A DNA stretch of 64,000 nt. It comes from Parvularcula oceani (GTDB lineage Bacteria > Pseudomonadota > Alphaproteobacteria > Caulobacterales > Parvularculaceae). Position numbers and translations under genes: made by a program. The stretch lies in NCBI RefSeq assembly GCF_000733125.1, contig NZ_JPHU01000014.1, positions 21,603-85,602 on the forward strand, in the 5' to 3' direction. The notes beneath the pieces are model-generated. The model did not search any database. It was given only the letters and a program-made list of their open reading frames with translations, and was not told the origin of the DNA. This document shows, piece after piece, positions 7,259 through 15,835 of the stretch. Every line of letters begins with the position of its first letter. Position 1 is the stretch's first letter.

Positions 7259-8278
7259 ATGTTCGACGATGCGCCCCAGCTTCCCGGCCTCATGACCCCC
7301 TCCAAGGGCTACAAGCCCTTCCGCTACCCCTGGGCCTACGACTTCTGGAAGAAGCAGCAGCAGGTCCACTGGATGCCCGAGGAAGTGCCCTTGGGCGAGG
7401 ACTGCAAGGACTGGGCGAACAACCTCTCGGACGGCGAGCGGAACCTCCTGACACAGATCTTCCGCTTCTTCACGCAGTCCGACGTGGAGGTGAACGACAA
7501 CTACATGGAACGCTACAGCCGCGTCTTCAAACCCGTCGAGGTGAAGATGATGCTGTCGGCCTTCTCCAACATGGAGACGATCCATATCGCGGCCTATGCG
7601 CTCCTCCTCGAAACGATCGGCATGCCGGAGTCCGAGTTCTCCGCCTTCACCGACTACAAGGAGATGTCGGACAAGCACGACTACATGTCCAAGTTCGGCG
7701 TCGACAACGAGGCCGACATCGCGCGCACCATGGCCATGTTCGGCGGGTTCACCGAGGGCCTCCAGCTCTTCGCGTCCTTCGCCATGCTGATGAACTTCCC
7801 GCGCCTCAACAAGATGAAGGGCATGGGCCAGATCGTCACCTGGTCGATCCGCGACGAGAGCCTGCATTGCGAAGGCATGGTGCGCCTGTTCCACGAATTC
7901 GCGCGCGAGACGCAGTGCCTGACACCGGCGGTCAAGGACGACATCGTCGACTGCTGCAAGACCGTCGTCGGCCTCGAGGACAAGTTCATCGACCTCGCCT
8001 TCGAGGCGGGCGAAGTGCCCGGCATGACCCCGGACGACATCAAGTCCTATATCCGCCATGTCGCCGACTGGCGCCTCGACCAGCTGGGGCTTCCGGCGGT
8101 CTACGGCGTCACCAAGCACCCGCTCCCCTGGCTGCGCGAGATCCTCAACGGCGTCGAGCACGCCAACTTCTTCGAAGCGCGGGCCACGGAATATTCCAAG
8201 GGCGCGACGAAGGGCGAATGGCACGGGGCCGAGGGGGTCTGGAACCAGTTCGATAGCTGGAAGGCTGGTCGGGGGTAG
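7259..8278 (+). CDS. nrdB: Class I ribonucleoside-diphosphate reductase beta subunit
   Basis: 339 residues. Metal-ligand and radical motifs of class Ia R2 are present: the ETIHIAAY helix gives Glu-x2-His-x3-Tyr (two iron ligands and the radical tyrosine), and IRDESLHCEG gives the second Glu/His pair. DVEVNDNY supplies the first Asp. It generates the tyrosyl radical used by NrdA to reduce NDPs to dNDPs. nrdA is not within the window, so the subunits are not adjacent here. GGAGAG precedes the ATG. Confidence 0.95.
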   Translation: MFDDAPQLPGLMTPSKGYKPFRYPWAYDFWKKQQQVHWMPEEVPLGEDCKDWANNLSDGERNLLTQIFRFFTQSDVEVNDNYMERYSRVFKPVEVKMMLSAFSNMETIHIAAYALLLETIGMPESEFSAFTDYKEMSDKHDYMSKFGVDNEADIARTMAMFGGFTEGLQLFASFAMLMNFPRLNKMKGMGQIVTWSIRDESLHCEGMVRLFHEFARETQCLTPAVKDDIVDCCKTVVGLEDKFIDLAFEAGEVPGMTPDDIKSYIRHVADWRLDQLGLPAVYGVTKHPLPWLREILNGVEHANFFEARATEYSKGATKGEWHGAEGVWNQFDSWKAGRG

Positions 8279-8280
8279 TA

Positions 8281-9291
8281 ATGATCGATCAGGAAGGTGT
8301 TCGGGAGTCTCTCGAACGGGTGCAAACGTTCGACCCCGAGATGCTGCCGCAGAAAGACAGGCTCAGCAAATCATTCCGGTTTGACGAGGCCGTCGAGCCG
8401 GCGAAGAAACTCGTGGCGTTGTTCAAGAAGTTACCGGCAGAAATTTTGCCGGAACTGGCTGACCAGCAACTAAAGCAGGTCGGTGATTCGGCGAATGCTG
8501 TTTACAATACGTTCGAGCAAATTATTTCATTCGATGAAACGCAAGCAAATAGTTTGCAGGCGCGGGCGTCGATAATAACCAATATCACCAGTCAATATCA
8601 AACGACTTTCAACGCCATTTATCCAATTGTGTCATATGCAATGGCGAGAACGGTAGATTTCAGCTCCCTCGCGCACCAGGGGCAGGCGGCGATTCAAAGC
8701 ATTAGAGACCAGACGTCCGCCATACAAAAAGAGTTAGAGTCAACCAGCGAGGAAGCCGAGAAGATACTGGAAGAGGTTCGCGAAGCGGCGGCCGAACAGG
8801 GGGTTTCGCAACAGGCATCTTACTTCGCTTCCGAAGCAAATCGACATGCAGAACTGGCAACAAAATGGCGAGACGTGACTTGGTGGACCTCGGGCGCGTT
8901 GGCCCTATACAGCTTCATTATGTTGTTTTCCCACTCTATTCCGTTTCTTGCTGCGAATAGTGTATACGGAGCCATACAATTCACGACTAGTAAGTTTCTA
9001 TTTGCTTTCGTTCTCGGCTATCTCGTTTTCCTCTCGGCGCGGAACTTCCTGTCGCATCGGCACAATCAGATCGTGAACACGCACCGCCAGAACGCGCTAA
9101 TGACGTACCGGACGCTGGTGGATGCCGGAGGCACTCCGGAAGCGCGCGATTCGGTTCTTTCCTTCGCAGCGGCGGCGATCTATCAGTTGCACGACACCGG
9201 ATATACTAAACATGGATCAGACGGCACGTTCGATCCTAAGTCTCCTTTGTCCATAATGCCCAAGGCTACGCTCTCTACTCCTGCGGAGTAA
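8281..9291 (+). CDS. Unassigned membrane protein with coiled-coil and two TM helices
   Basis: 336 residues. An N-terminal helical region (1-130) is followed by a coiled-coil segment rich in Glu/Gln (about 137-195), two TM helices (about 202-224 and 237-254) and a conserved-looking basic segment NFLSHRHNQIVNTHRQNALMT before a short C-terminal domain. The base composition is clearly less GC-rich than nrdB, which ends 2 nt upstream. No catalytic motif was found. The layout resembles membrane sensor/effector proteins of accessory regions, but that is inference. No close family was recognised. Confidence 0.75.
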   Translation: MIDQEGVRESLERVQTFDPEMLPQKDRLSKSFRFDEAVEPAKKLVALFKKLPAEILPELADQQLKQVGDSANAVYNTFEQIISFDETQANSLQARASIITNITSQYQTTFNAIYPIVSYAMARTVDFSSLAHQGQAAIQSIRDQTSAIQKELESTSEEAEKILEEVREAAAEQGVSQQASYFASEANRHAELATKWRDVTWWTSGALALYSFIMLFSHSIPFLAANSVYGAIQFTTSKFLFAFVLGYLVFLSARNFLSHRHNQIVNTHRQNALMTYRTLVDAGGTPEARDSVLSFAAAAIYQLHDTGYTKHGSDGTFDPKSPLSIMPKATLSTPAE

Positions 9292-9414
9292 TCAGTAGAT
9301 ATACTAAAAAATGACCGGAGATAACAATATGGGTCTGGTGCAGTGCAGGTCGGCTTTTTGCGCGACTGGCGGCCTATTCGGTGAAGTGCCTGTACTGCTC
9401 AACCACGTTCCGTA

Positions 9415-9619
9415 ATGCCCACCTATCTCCGCTTCGTCACACCTCAACACCATGAGGACAGCGGCGTCAGGGCAGGGTTCCTCGGCGTCGCCCGAGACGC
9501 AATGCGCGATCCGGACACGCCCCATTATTCCGCCGAGGCGATCCGCGATCTGATCGACTGGTTTGAGCAAAACCTCGCCATTCCGGACCGCTGCACCAGC
9601 ACGACCTCTCAGGGCTGGT
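9415..9619 (+). repeat. Direct repeat, copy 1 of 2 (205 bp)
   Basis: It aligns without gaps to 10198-10402, offset 783 bp, with roughly 85% identity by eye. It covers the 5' portion of the duplicated gene. The substitutions spread across codons indicate an old duplication. Confidence 0.8.
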
Positions 9620-9663
9620 TCGGATTGCCTCGCAGCGTAGCGCCGCAGGTTAGCGCGCCGTAA
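9415..9663 (+). pseudogene. Truncated duplicate of the 10198-10599 gene
   Basis: The first ~68 codons (MPTYLRFVTPQHHEDSGVRA...) parallel the N-terminal half of the downstream protein, then the match stops abruptly after TTSQGWF and the frame continues for 15 unrelated codons. It lacks the C-terminal half, so it is probably a decayed tandem copy, though it could still be translated. Confidence 0.6.
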
Positions 9664-9706
9664 GGTTGCCACGGTCGTGTAACTTCATTCCATGTCGGGC
9701 GGCAGC

Positions 9707-10162
9707 ATGAAACTTTGGATTTTCGGACTGTGTGCATTCTTTCTCGTGCTGCCCTCATGCGCGGACGGGAGCGGCGGAGACAAGTTCTATGTGGCAGCGC
9801 CATCGGAACTTGCTGACGAATTTCCGTCTGTCTTCGAACAGGTTCTGGAAGATAGCGGCCTGCGCGTGGAGGCAGGGTCAGCTTCTTCCGACAGCGGCTA
9901 TACGCTCCATGCAATCCAGGGGAGGGGAAGGCGAGTGCGCGTATGGGGACAGAACGTGCCGCTCAGCGCTCGCGAGGCCGAGGCTTGCGACCTTGGCGAT
10001 GAGGCACGCCCCGCGCCGAACCGCTTCTTGGTGAGCGTCGAGCCTCGCTCTCCCCTCGGCGGGAAGCAACGCGCCGCAGAATTGGCAATCTGGCTGGCTG
10101 ACGAAATTTCGGCCGCCGGTTTCACAACATCCGCCGATTATGTTGGTTGCACCAGCCGATAG
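9707..10162 (+). CDS. Predicted lipoprotein, unknown function
   Basis: 151 residues starting MKLWIFGLCAFFLVLPSCADG, a lipoprotein signal with lipobox LPSC. The mature part is a mixed alpha/beta domain with two further cysteines (EACDLG, VGCTSR) and no known motif. The ATG at 9707 was preferred to 9692 because it gives a clean signal peptide. It sits between the two copies of the duplicated gene, in the accessory patch after nrdB. Confidence 0.6.
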   Translation: MKLWIFGLCAFFLVLPSCADGSGGDKFYVAAPSELADEFPSVFEQVLEDSGLRVEAGSASSDSGYTLHAIQGRGRRVRVWGQNVPLSAREAEACDLGDEARPAPNRFLVSVEPRSPLGGKQRAAELAIWLADEISAAGFTTSADYVGCTSR

Positions 10163-10197
10163 GCTGGTAGCTTACCGCAGCGGGACGCCACCACCCA

Positions 10198-10402
10198 ATG
10201 CCCACCTGTCTCCGCTTCGTCACACCCCAGCGCGATGAGGACAGCGGCGTCAGGGCCGGGTTTCTCGGCATCGCCTACGACGTCATGCGAGATCCGGACA
10301 CGCCGCACTATTCCGCCGAGGCGATCCGCGAGCTGATAAAGTGGTTCGAGAAGAACCTCGCCATCCCGGACCGCTTCACCAGCACCACCTCCAAGGGCTG
10401 GT
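10198..10402 (+). repeat. Direct repeat, copy 2 of 2 (205 bp)
   Basis: Partner of 9415-9619. The copy lies within an intact reading frame, so it is likely the parent, with copy 1 derived by partial tandem duplication around the lipoprotein gene. Confidence 0.8.
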
Positions 10403-10599
10403 ACAGGCGGACGGGACGCGCACTCTCCTGGTTCAAGCCGGAGGCGATGGAGGCGATCACCCACGCCCGCGCGCTGGCGGGCCTCCTCGAAGGGGAGGGC
10501 GTGCCCGTTACCGTGATCCGCACATCCCGCCCCGGCACCGTCACCTTCGAGGACGACCACCAGATCGTCGCCGAACCCTTCGCCGATACGGCGACGTAG
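10198..10599 (+). CDS. Conserved-looking hypothetical protein (full-length member of the duplicated pair)
   Basis: 133 residues, soluble. The N-terminal region contains RDPDTPHYSAEAIRELIKWFEKNL and RTGRALSWFKPEAMEAITHARALA, followed by a basic strand VTVIRTSRPGTVTFEDDHQIVAEPF. The same first half is duplicated at 9415. No family was recognised; no catalytic motif was seen. It lies in the accessory stretch between nrdB and a lipoprotein gene. Confidence 0.65.
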   Translation: MPTCLRFVTPQRDEDSGVRAGFLGIAYDVMRDPDTPHYSAEAIRELIKWFEKNLAIPDRFTSTTSKGWYRRTGRALSWFKPEAMEAITHARALAGLLEGEGVPVTVIRTSRPGTVTFEDDHQIVAEPFADTAT

Positions 10600-10705
10600 A
10601 CCGGGCCGTCGTGCCTGTACTATGCTCCAATTCGTTCCTTTCATTCGACTGCCGCACGCATCGCTCTGCTTCAGGCGGATATGCAGCTCCACCAAGGACG
10701 CGTTC

Positions 10706-11368
10706 ATGACCCGACACCTGCGACGGACGCTCCTGGCGTTTGCGCCTCTGGTCCTCCTCGCCGCCTGCGCGACTTCCGAGCCCTCGGCGTCTTTCGACGA
10801 CCTCACGGACGCCGCGCTGCTCATCGCGGAAGTCGACGTCTCGAAATACGACCGGCTCGTTTTCGAGATGGACGGCGAGGCCGCCGTGACGGGCAATCAT
10901 CGCGTCTCCCGGACTGGGGACAGGTATTCGTGGCAGCGAGGCGCTCCATCCTGCTCTGCCCTGCTGGAGACGAACAGTCCGCGCGAGCGGACCGTGATGA
11001 AGCTGCGGGTGCCGCCTGGAGAGCACCAGCTCGTCGCCCTCATCGCCGGCTGCGAGGGCATGGGCGGCATGGATGTCGCCACTGTCTTCACCGAGCTTTC
11101 TCCGGCCAACTTCACCTTCGAGGTAGAGGCGGGCGAGGTCCTCTACCTCGGCCGCCTGCGCGTTGCGGACCATCCCAAGACGATGATGCCGACGCTCTCC
11201 TTCTGGGGGGCTGAGGAGACGGATGCGCTAGGCATCCTCGAAGGGTCGGAGCTTTCGAACCGGCTGCGCGTCTACGATCCCGGTGAGCAACCCGCACTCA
11301 ACGCCCTCGTGCCCGAGCACGAGAGCACGCCGAACCGTCTCGGCTCGCACGTCATCATCCTCCGCTGA
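10706..11368 (+). CDS. Predicted lipoprotein, unknown function
   Basis: 220 residues with a lipoprotein signal (MTRHLRRTLLAFAPLVLLAAC, lipobox LAAC). The mature domain is beta-rich, with LIAEVDVSKYDRLVFEMDGE, VPPGEHQLVALIAGC and a long strand series ending VEAGEVLYLGRLRV. This resembles small outer-membrane lipoproteins with an immunoglobulin-like fold, but no family was assigned. AAGGACG lies just upstream of the chosen ATG. Confidence 0.7.
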   Translation: MTRHLRRTLLAFAPLVLLAACATSEPSASFDDLTDAALLIAEVDVSKYDRLVFEMDGEAAVTGNHRVSRTGDRYSWQRGAPSCSALLETNSPRERTVMKLRVPPGEHQLVALIAGCEGMGGMDVATVFTELSPANFTFEVEAGEVLYLGRLRVADHPKTMMPTLSFWGAEETDALGILEGSELSNRLRVYDPGEQPALNALVPEHESTPNRLGSHVIILR

Positions 11369-11380
11369 GGCGCATCCGTT

Positions 11381-12118
11381 CTACGGTCCCCGCGTCCCCG
11401 CGTCTTCGAAGACCTTCTCATGCACGCTGCCCGGCTCCGGCAGGCCTTCGCCGTTCATGACGCGCGGGCCGATGGGGGAGGCGAGGAGCTCTGCGAGCGT
11501 GTCGAAATCTTCTCTCGCATTGACGCGGGGGAAGGGCTCGTCAGGCTCTGCCTGCCCCAGAAAGCGACAAAGCGGCCCCCAGCCCTCGGCGACCTTGAAG
11601 ACCAGCAGGCGGTCTGGCGGCACCGCTTCGCGCACCGCCGCCTCGTGCCGCGCAAAGGTTGCGAGCAGCGCCTCGCGGTCGCCATAGTCCCCGCCCAGAT
11701 GCTCTTCGATCGTGGCGCGGAGCATCCGCTCCCACTTCGTGCCGGCCAGCCTGTCATGCAGGACCGGGCTGAAGATCGTCGCCTGTGTCGACCGGAACCA
11801 TGTTTCTGGGTCGCGCGTGGTCAGGACCACTTTCGCCTCCGGATAGGCGGCGGCAAGATCCCGCCAATAGCTCGCGGCGGGAAAATCCACCGTCGCTGCA
11901 TAATCCGCGAAGATCGCGTCCCAGTCCGGGCGCCCCTCCGCCGCATCGAGCCACAGATCCATGTGGCCCGCCCGGCCGAGCACCTCGCTCATGTGATAAC
12001 AGGGCGCGCCGAGCAGCCGCTCGAGCGCGATCTTGAGGGAGGCCGTCCCGGTCCGCCCGAAGCCCGCGCCGATCACTTCCAGGCCCTTGCCGCCTTGGCC
12101 GCCAGCCGGGCCAGTCAT
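11381..12118 (-). CDS. Sulfotransferase-family protein
   Basis: 245 residues. IGAGFGRTGTASLKIALE near the N-terminus is the 5'-PSB loop binding the PAPS cofactor, and KVVLTTRDPETWFRS is the matching 3'-phosphate segment of the sulfotransferase_4-type family. It should transfer sulfate from PAPS to an unknown acceptor in the cytosol. Its ATG overlaps the TGA of the upstream two-TM protein (ATGA), indicating translational coupling. Confidence 0.85.
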   Translation of the reverse strand: MTGPAGGQGGKGLEVIGAGFGRTGTASLKIALERLLGAPCYHMSEVLGRAGHMDLWLDAAEGRPDWDAIFADYAATVDFPAASYWRDLAAAYPEAKVVLTTRDPETWFRSTQATIFSPVLHDRLAGTKWERMLRATIEEHLGGDYGDREALLATFARHEAAVREAVPPDRLLVFKVAEGWGPLCRFLGQAEPDEPFPRVNAREDFDTLAELLASPIGPRVMNGEGLPEPGSVHEKVFEDAGTRGP

Positions 12119-13092
12119 TGCATCACCGGCCCGGAGGGCTCGTCGCTGCCATCGGGCGCGGCGCCGTCCACCTCATCCTCCGTGAAGCTCTCTTCGAGCT
12201 TGGCCTTCAGCTTGTGCCACAGCTCGACCTCGCGCGGGCCGCCATCGCGGGCATTCGCGCCCATCTGCCTGACGAGGTCGCCGGCCTGTCCGCCGATGCG
12301 CTTCTGAGCGCGTTCGGCGAAGGCCGCGATCTCGGCCCTGCTGGGCACGGGCAGCGCCGCGGCCGCGTCGTCCTTCATCTGGTTGAGGAAGGATCCGATC
12401 TCGTCCTTTTCCGCGATCTCCCGCGCATGGCTGAGGCCCCGGCCCATCTTCTGCGCGGCGCGGGCCATGACGGCCATGTCCTCGTCGGACAGGACCGACA
12501 GCTTGGCGCTCAGCGTGTTGGCCCGCTGGGCGAGCTGCGTGAAATAGGGATGGCCGCTCGGGCGCAGGGTGAGGAAGTCGACGAGGCCGGCAAGGTCGGT
12601 CGTCAGCGTGCCGATCCCGTCCTCCTCGGTCCTGAACCGGTCCTGGCAGGTATAGATCAGGAAGCCGGTCGTCCCCTGCACCACGCCCGCGATCGTCTTG
12701 CGCTCCTCCTCGAACAGGAAGAGGTCGTCGCGAACGAGATCGGGCGCGGTATAGAGAAGCGCCCGGTTGCGGATCGAATGGAGCGCCATCCACAGGCGCC
12801 CCACATCGATGCGGATCTGCTCGATCGCGCGGGTCTCGGCCCTGTCGGCGACGATGACCGCGATGATGGCGATGGCGCCGACCATCAGTGCGAAGAGCGT
12901 CGAGACCGCCGCCGATATCGTCGCGACATCGGCGAGATGGCTCATCCGCGCGGCATCGCCGAAGCGGAAAGGCGGCGTCCCGGTGAAGCCGAGAATGAAG
13001 ATGGCGATGCAGGTTGCGGCGCTCAGCCCCGCAATGCCGAGAGCCAGCCTCAGATAGAGGCTGAGCGGCCGTTGTGGCGATGTCATGCGCAA
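12115..13092 (-). CDS. Two-TM protein with helical cytosolic domain, unknown function
   Basis: 325 residues. TM helices at about 12-34 and 54-80 are followed by a long helical region with a coiled-coil tendency (RAETRAIEQIRIDVGRLWMAL..., AQRANTLSAKLSVLSDEDMA) and an acidic tail. No enzymatic motif was seen. Translational coupling to the downstream sulfotransferase (4-nt overlap) suggests a joint function. Confidence 0.75.
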   Translation of the reverse strand: MRMTSPQRPLSLYLRLALGIAGLSAATCIAIFILGFTGTPPFRFGDAARMSHLADVATISAAVSTLFALMVGAIAIIAVIVADRAETRAIEQIRIDVGRLWMALHSIRNRALLYTAPDLVRDDLFLFEEERKTIAGVVQGTTGFLIYTCQDRFRTEEDGIGTLTTDLAGLVDFLTLRPSGHPYFTQLAQRANTLSAKLSVLSDEDMAVMARAAQKMGRGLSHAREIAEKDEIGSFLNQMKDDAAAALPVPSRAEIAAFAERAQKRIGGQAGDLVRQMGANARDGGPREVELWHKLKAKLEESFTEDEVDGAAPDGSDEPSGPVMQ

Positions 13093-13157
13093 GTCTCCCC
13101 CCTTCTTGCATGCGGCGCCCGGCAGCGCGCCCCGAAGGGCCGCCGCCGGAGCCTTTC

Positions 13158-14423
13158 CTAGATCCTCCGCACCCGCAGGGCGGCGCGGGACGGCGCGTGC
13201 CTGCGCCGCCCATAGACGGTCCGCTCGATGCGGCGCGGCGCGGCCCGCCGCGCCAGAACGAGAAGCGCGATCCCGGCCGCCATCATCGGCAGGGCCGGGG
13301 GCAGCGGGATCGGCGCCAGCTCCAGCACGCGGCCGAGTTCGGGCGACAGCCCGTTCTCCGTGACGTAGATCGTCCCGTCCGGTCCGAGCGCGAGACTGGT
13401 CGGATTGATCAGCCCGGTGATCAGCAGGGTTCTGATCCCCAGATCGTCGATGGCGTAGAGCGAACCGATCATCTCCGGCCCGGTCAGGCTGTCGCTGTCG
13501 AGCTCCAGCGCGAAGATCGTGCCGTCCTCGCCGAAGGCGACGTCGATCAGATTGGTGAAGCCGCCCGCGACCGTGCCGACACTGCCGTCAGTCCCGACGG
13601 AGAACACGTTCGCCGCGCCCTCCACGAAGGGAAAGCCCGTCAGCTGCACGACCAGCGCCTCGCCGTCTTCGCCGAGCGCCACGCCCGTGGGCACGGCCTG
13701 ATAGAAGGGCGGGCCGAAGGGGAGGGGGTTCGCCGTCTCCGGGAGGGCGGCGAGCGTTTCGATGGTGCCGTCGCCTGCCACCGTCAGCACGGTGTTCCCG
13801 CCCGCATCGGTGACGACGAAGCCGCCCCCGTTCGCCGCCAAGCCCCAGGGGTTGCTGTTCAGATCCGCCCCGTCGGGATTCTCCGCCTGCTCGAACGCGG
13901 CGAGGTCGGCGACTGGAACGAAGCTCGTCCCGTTCCAGGCCGTCAGCTGCCCGAACAGCTCGGCGCCGCTCTCTCCGGACAGCGTGCCGCGCAGGGTCGG
14001 ATCCGTGCCGAAGCCGAACAGGGCGTAGAGCGTTCCGTCGCTGCCGAAGGCGATATCGTGGATCCCGCTCGCGCCGAAGCCGCCTTCGGGCGCGAGGGAG
14101 GGCAAACCGTCTGCCACCGTCTCCTGAACCCCGCCGGAATAGCGGGTGAGGACGCCCGTCGCGCCATAGTAATTGGTGACGCCGTCGCCGAGAACGATGG
14201 ATGGCCCCTCGCCGCCTTCGCCCGCCTCGGCGACCCAGATCGTGCCGTCCGGCCCGACGGTCAGCCCGCGCGGGTTCGCGAGCCCGTCCATCAGAACCCG
14301 TTCGACCGTATAGGTCGCGGCCGCGGCCGGGTCGGCCCAAGCCAGGAGCGGCAGGGCGGACGCCGCCGCCAGAACGCCGAGCATGCCGCGGGACAGGCGG
14401 GCCCGGCCATGAATGGCAGTCAT
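13158..14423 (-). CDS. ScyD/ScyE-type NHL/beta-propeller protein with sorting tail
   Basis: 421 residues. After a signal peptide (cleaved near DPAAAA) come repeated blades of the kind NPRGLTVGPDGTIWVAE, IHDIAFGSDGTLYALFG, PTGVALGEDGEALVVQ, LIDVAFGEDGTIFALE and PTSLALGPDGTIYVTE, typical of ScyD/ScyE and NHL six-bladed propellers. The C-terminus is PIPLPPALPMMAAGIALLVL plus a long Arg-rich tail, a PEP-CTERM-type sorting signal variant. GAGGGAGA precedes the ATG at 14423. It is probably surface-displayed; the ligand is unknown. Confidence 0.85.
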   Translation of the reverse strand: MTAIHGRARLSRGMLGVLAAASALPLLAWADPAAAATYTVERVLMDGLANPRGLTVGPDGTIWVAEAGEGGEGPSIVLGDGVTNYYGATGVLTRYSGGVQETVADGLPSLAPEGGFGASGIHDIAFGSDGTLYALFGFGTDPTLRGTLSGESGAELFGQLTAWNGTSFVPVADLAAFEQAENPDGADLNSNPWGLAANGGGFVVTDAGGNTVLTVAGDGTIETLAALPETANPLPFGPPFYQAVPTGVALGEDGEALVVQLTGFPFVEGAANVFSVGTDGSVGTVAGGFTNLIDVAFGEDGTIFALELDSDSLTGPEMIGSLYAIDDLGIRTLLITGLINPTSLALGPDGTIYVTENGLSPELGRVLELAPIPLPPALPMMAAGIALLVLARRAAPRRIERTVYGRRRHAPSRAALRVRRI

Positions 14424-14669
14424 GGAAGTCTCCCTCGAAGAACGGGCATCGCCCGTCACAGGTCTCGCACGCGCTCTCGGCGACGAGCCCGGCAGGGCGG
14501 ACTGCCCCTCTCAGCCCGCCTTCGCGTCGTATGGGAGCGGTCGGATTCTACGCCTCCGAAGGCTGGCTCGCTAGCGATTTGCGCAGCAGCGGGACGGCTC
14601 TGCGCAGAGGGCGGGACGCCGGGGGCCGGGCATGCCAAGCTTGCCCCGCTGCAAGCCTGGACCGTGCCC

Positions 14670-14954
14670 ATGCGCTCTTTTCTCTATGTGTCTCTTCTGG
14701 CCCTTGCCGCCTGCGGCGGAGCGGAGAACGTCCCGATCGAGACCCGGCCCGAAGGCGTGGCGCCGGGACCGAACTGTCCGGCTTCGGGATATCAGGACAT
14801 GGTCGGGCGGCAGATTGCGGCGGTGACCCTGCCGGACGACCTCTACACCCGCATCATCCGGCCGGGTGACGTCGTCACGATGGAATATATCGCGGGCCGC
14901 ATGACGATCGAGGTGGACAAGGAGGGCGTCATCACCTCCATCCGCTGCGGCTGA
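14670..14954 (+). CDS. I78-family peptidase-inhibitor-like lipoprotein
   Basis: 94 residues. A short lipoprotein signal (lipobox LAAC) is followed by a compact domain with Cys-39, the GRQIAAVTLPDDLYTRIIRPGD segment and MTIEVDKEGVITSIRCG, which match the Inhibitor_I78 family including the terminal cysteine available for a disulfide. Family members inhibit serine proteases; a periplasmic protective role is inferred. It lies inside a long open frame antisense to the propeller gene, but only this 3' part is coding. Confidence 0.75.
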   Translation: MRSFLYVSLLALAACGGAENVPIETRPEGVAPGPNCPASGYQDMVGRQIAAVTLPDDLYTRIIRPGDVVTMEYIAGRMTIEVDKEGVITSIRCG

Positions 14955-15012
14955 CGCGAAAAAGGGCGCGCCCGCCTCTCCCTCCAGAGGCTGTCGGCGC
15001 ACCCTGAGTGTC

Positions 15013-15034
15013 CGGCGGGGACGATGCCCCGCCG
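15013..15034. terminator. GC-rich hairpin between convergent genes
   Basis: CGGCGGGG and CCCCGCCG form a perfect 8-bp stem with a 6-nt loop, between the I78 gene and the convergent sorting-signal gene. There is no T-run on either side, so it may be a weak or Rho-assisted terminator. Confidence 0.4.
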
Positions 15035-15044
15035 ATCGCGGCTC

Positions 15045-15683
15045 TTACGACCGCTTGGTCTTGCGGCGGGCGAGGCCGCCCGCGACCAGCGCCGGCACGA
15101 AGAGCGCCGCGGCGCCCGGCAGCGGAACCGGGTTCACGCCGATCGCGTCGAGGTCGAAGCCGTCCGTGCTGGGCGAGTTCGGGAAGTTCATCAGCGTGGT
15201 GTCGACCAGCGCGATATAGGTGAAGCTGCCCGGGATCAGGAGCGAGGCGCCGCCCTGGGCATCGCCGTTGAAGATCTCGCCCGCCAGGGTGAAGTCGGAC
15301 AGGTCCGAATAGTCGTGGCTGCCGAAATCATAGTCGGTGCCGTAATAGACGGCGAGGCTCTCGGGATAGGTGCAGCTGCCGTCTTCGGCCTGCGTGCAGT
15401 TGAAGGTCACCTCATAGGCGGTGACATCCGAGCCTTCGCCATAGGTCAGGCCGCCAAAGCCGAACACCGCGAAGCCCGGATTGGCGCCGTCCGCTTCGGT
15501 CAGGCCGAGCGACAGGAAATCACCGTCGGGCGCGCCGAGCGCGTTGGTTTCATCGTCGCGGTCGTTCTGCGCGCCGACCGTGCCGTTGTTTTCCCAGTCG
15601 ATGGCCGTTGCATAGACGGTCGCGGCCTGAGCGCCGCCGGTGAGGAGAGCGACGCTTGCGGCCGCTGCGAGAAGAGCTTTCAT
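15045..15683 (-). CDS. Secreted protein with PEP-CTERM/VPLPA-type sorting tail
   Basis: 212 residues. Signal peptide residues 1-20 (ending GGAQA), then a beta-rich domain with a Cys pair in FNCTQAEDGSCTYPES. The segment NALGAPDGDFLSLGLTEADG and GFAVFGFGGLTYGEG recalls discoidin-like or PEP-CTERM-associated jelly-roll domains. The tail is NPVPLPGAAALFVPALVAGG plus a basic end. The ATG at 15683 gives a clean signal peptide; upstream Met codons would not. Confidence 0.78.
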   Translation of the reverse strand: MKALLAAAASVALLTGGAQAATVYATAIDWENNGTVGAQNDRDDETNALGAPDGDFLSLGLTEADGANPGFAVFGFGGLTYGEGSDVTAYEVTFNCTQAEDGSCTYPESLAVYYGTDYDFGSHDYSDLSDFTLAGEIFNGDAQGGASLLIPGSFTYIALVDTTLMNFPNSPSTDGFDLDAIGVNPVPLPGAAALFVPALVAGGLARRKTKRS

Positions 15684-15835
15684 GGGTACCCCCTGCTTCA
15701 TCGTTCCCCGCCGACACCGTGCCGGCGGTAACGAAGCGGTAAGATGCATGAACGATGCCATAACCATTCTTCATGGGGCTGAACCCGCCCGGCGCGGACG
15801 TGTTGGCGAAGCTTGTTTCCGGAAGGAGCTTTCCC

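Noticed and set aside
13074..14669. Long plus-strand frame antisense to the propeller gene
   Set aside because: Only its last 285 bp (the I78-like lipoprotein) has coding character; the rest is the complement of a clear propeller gene.
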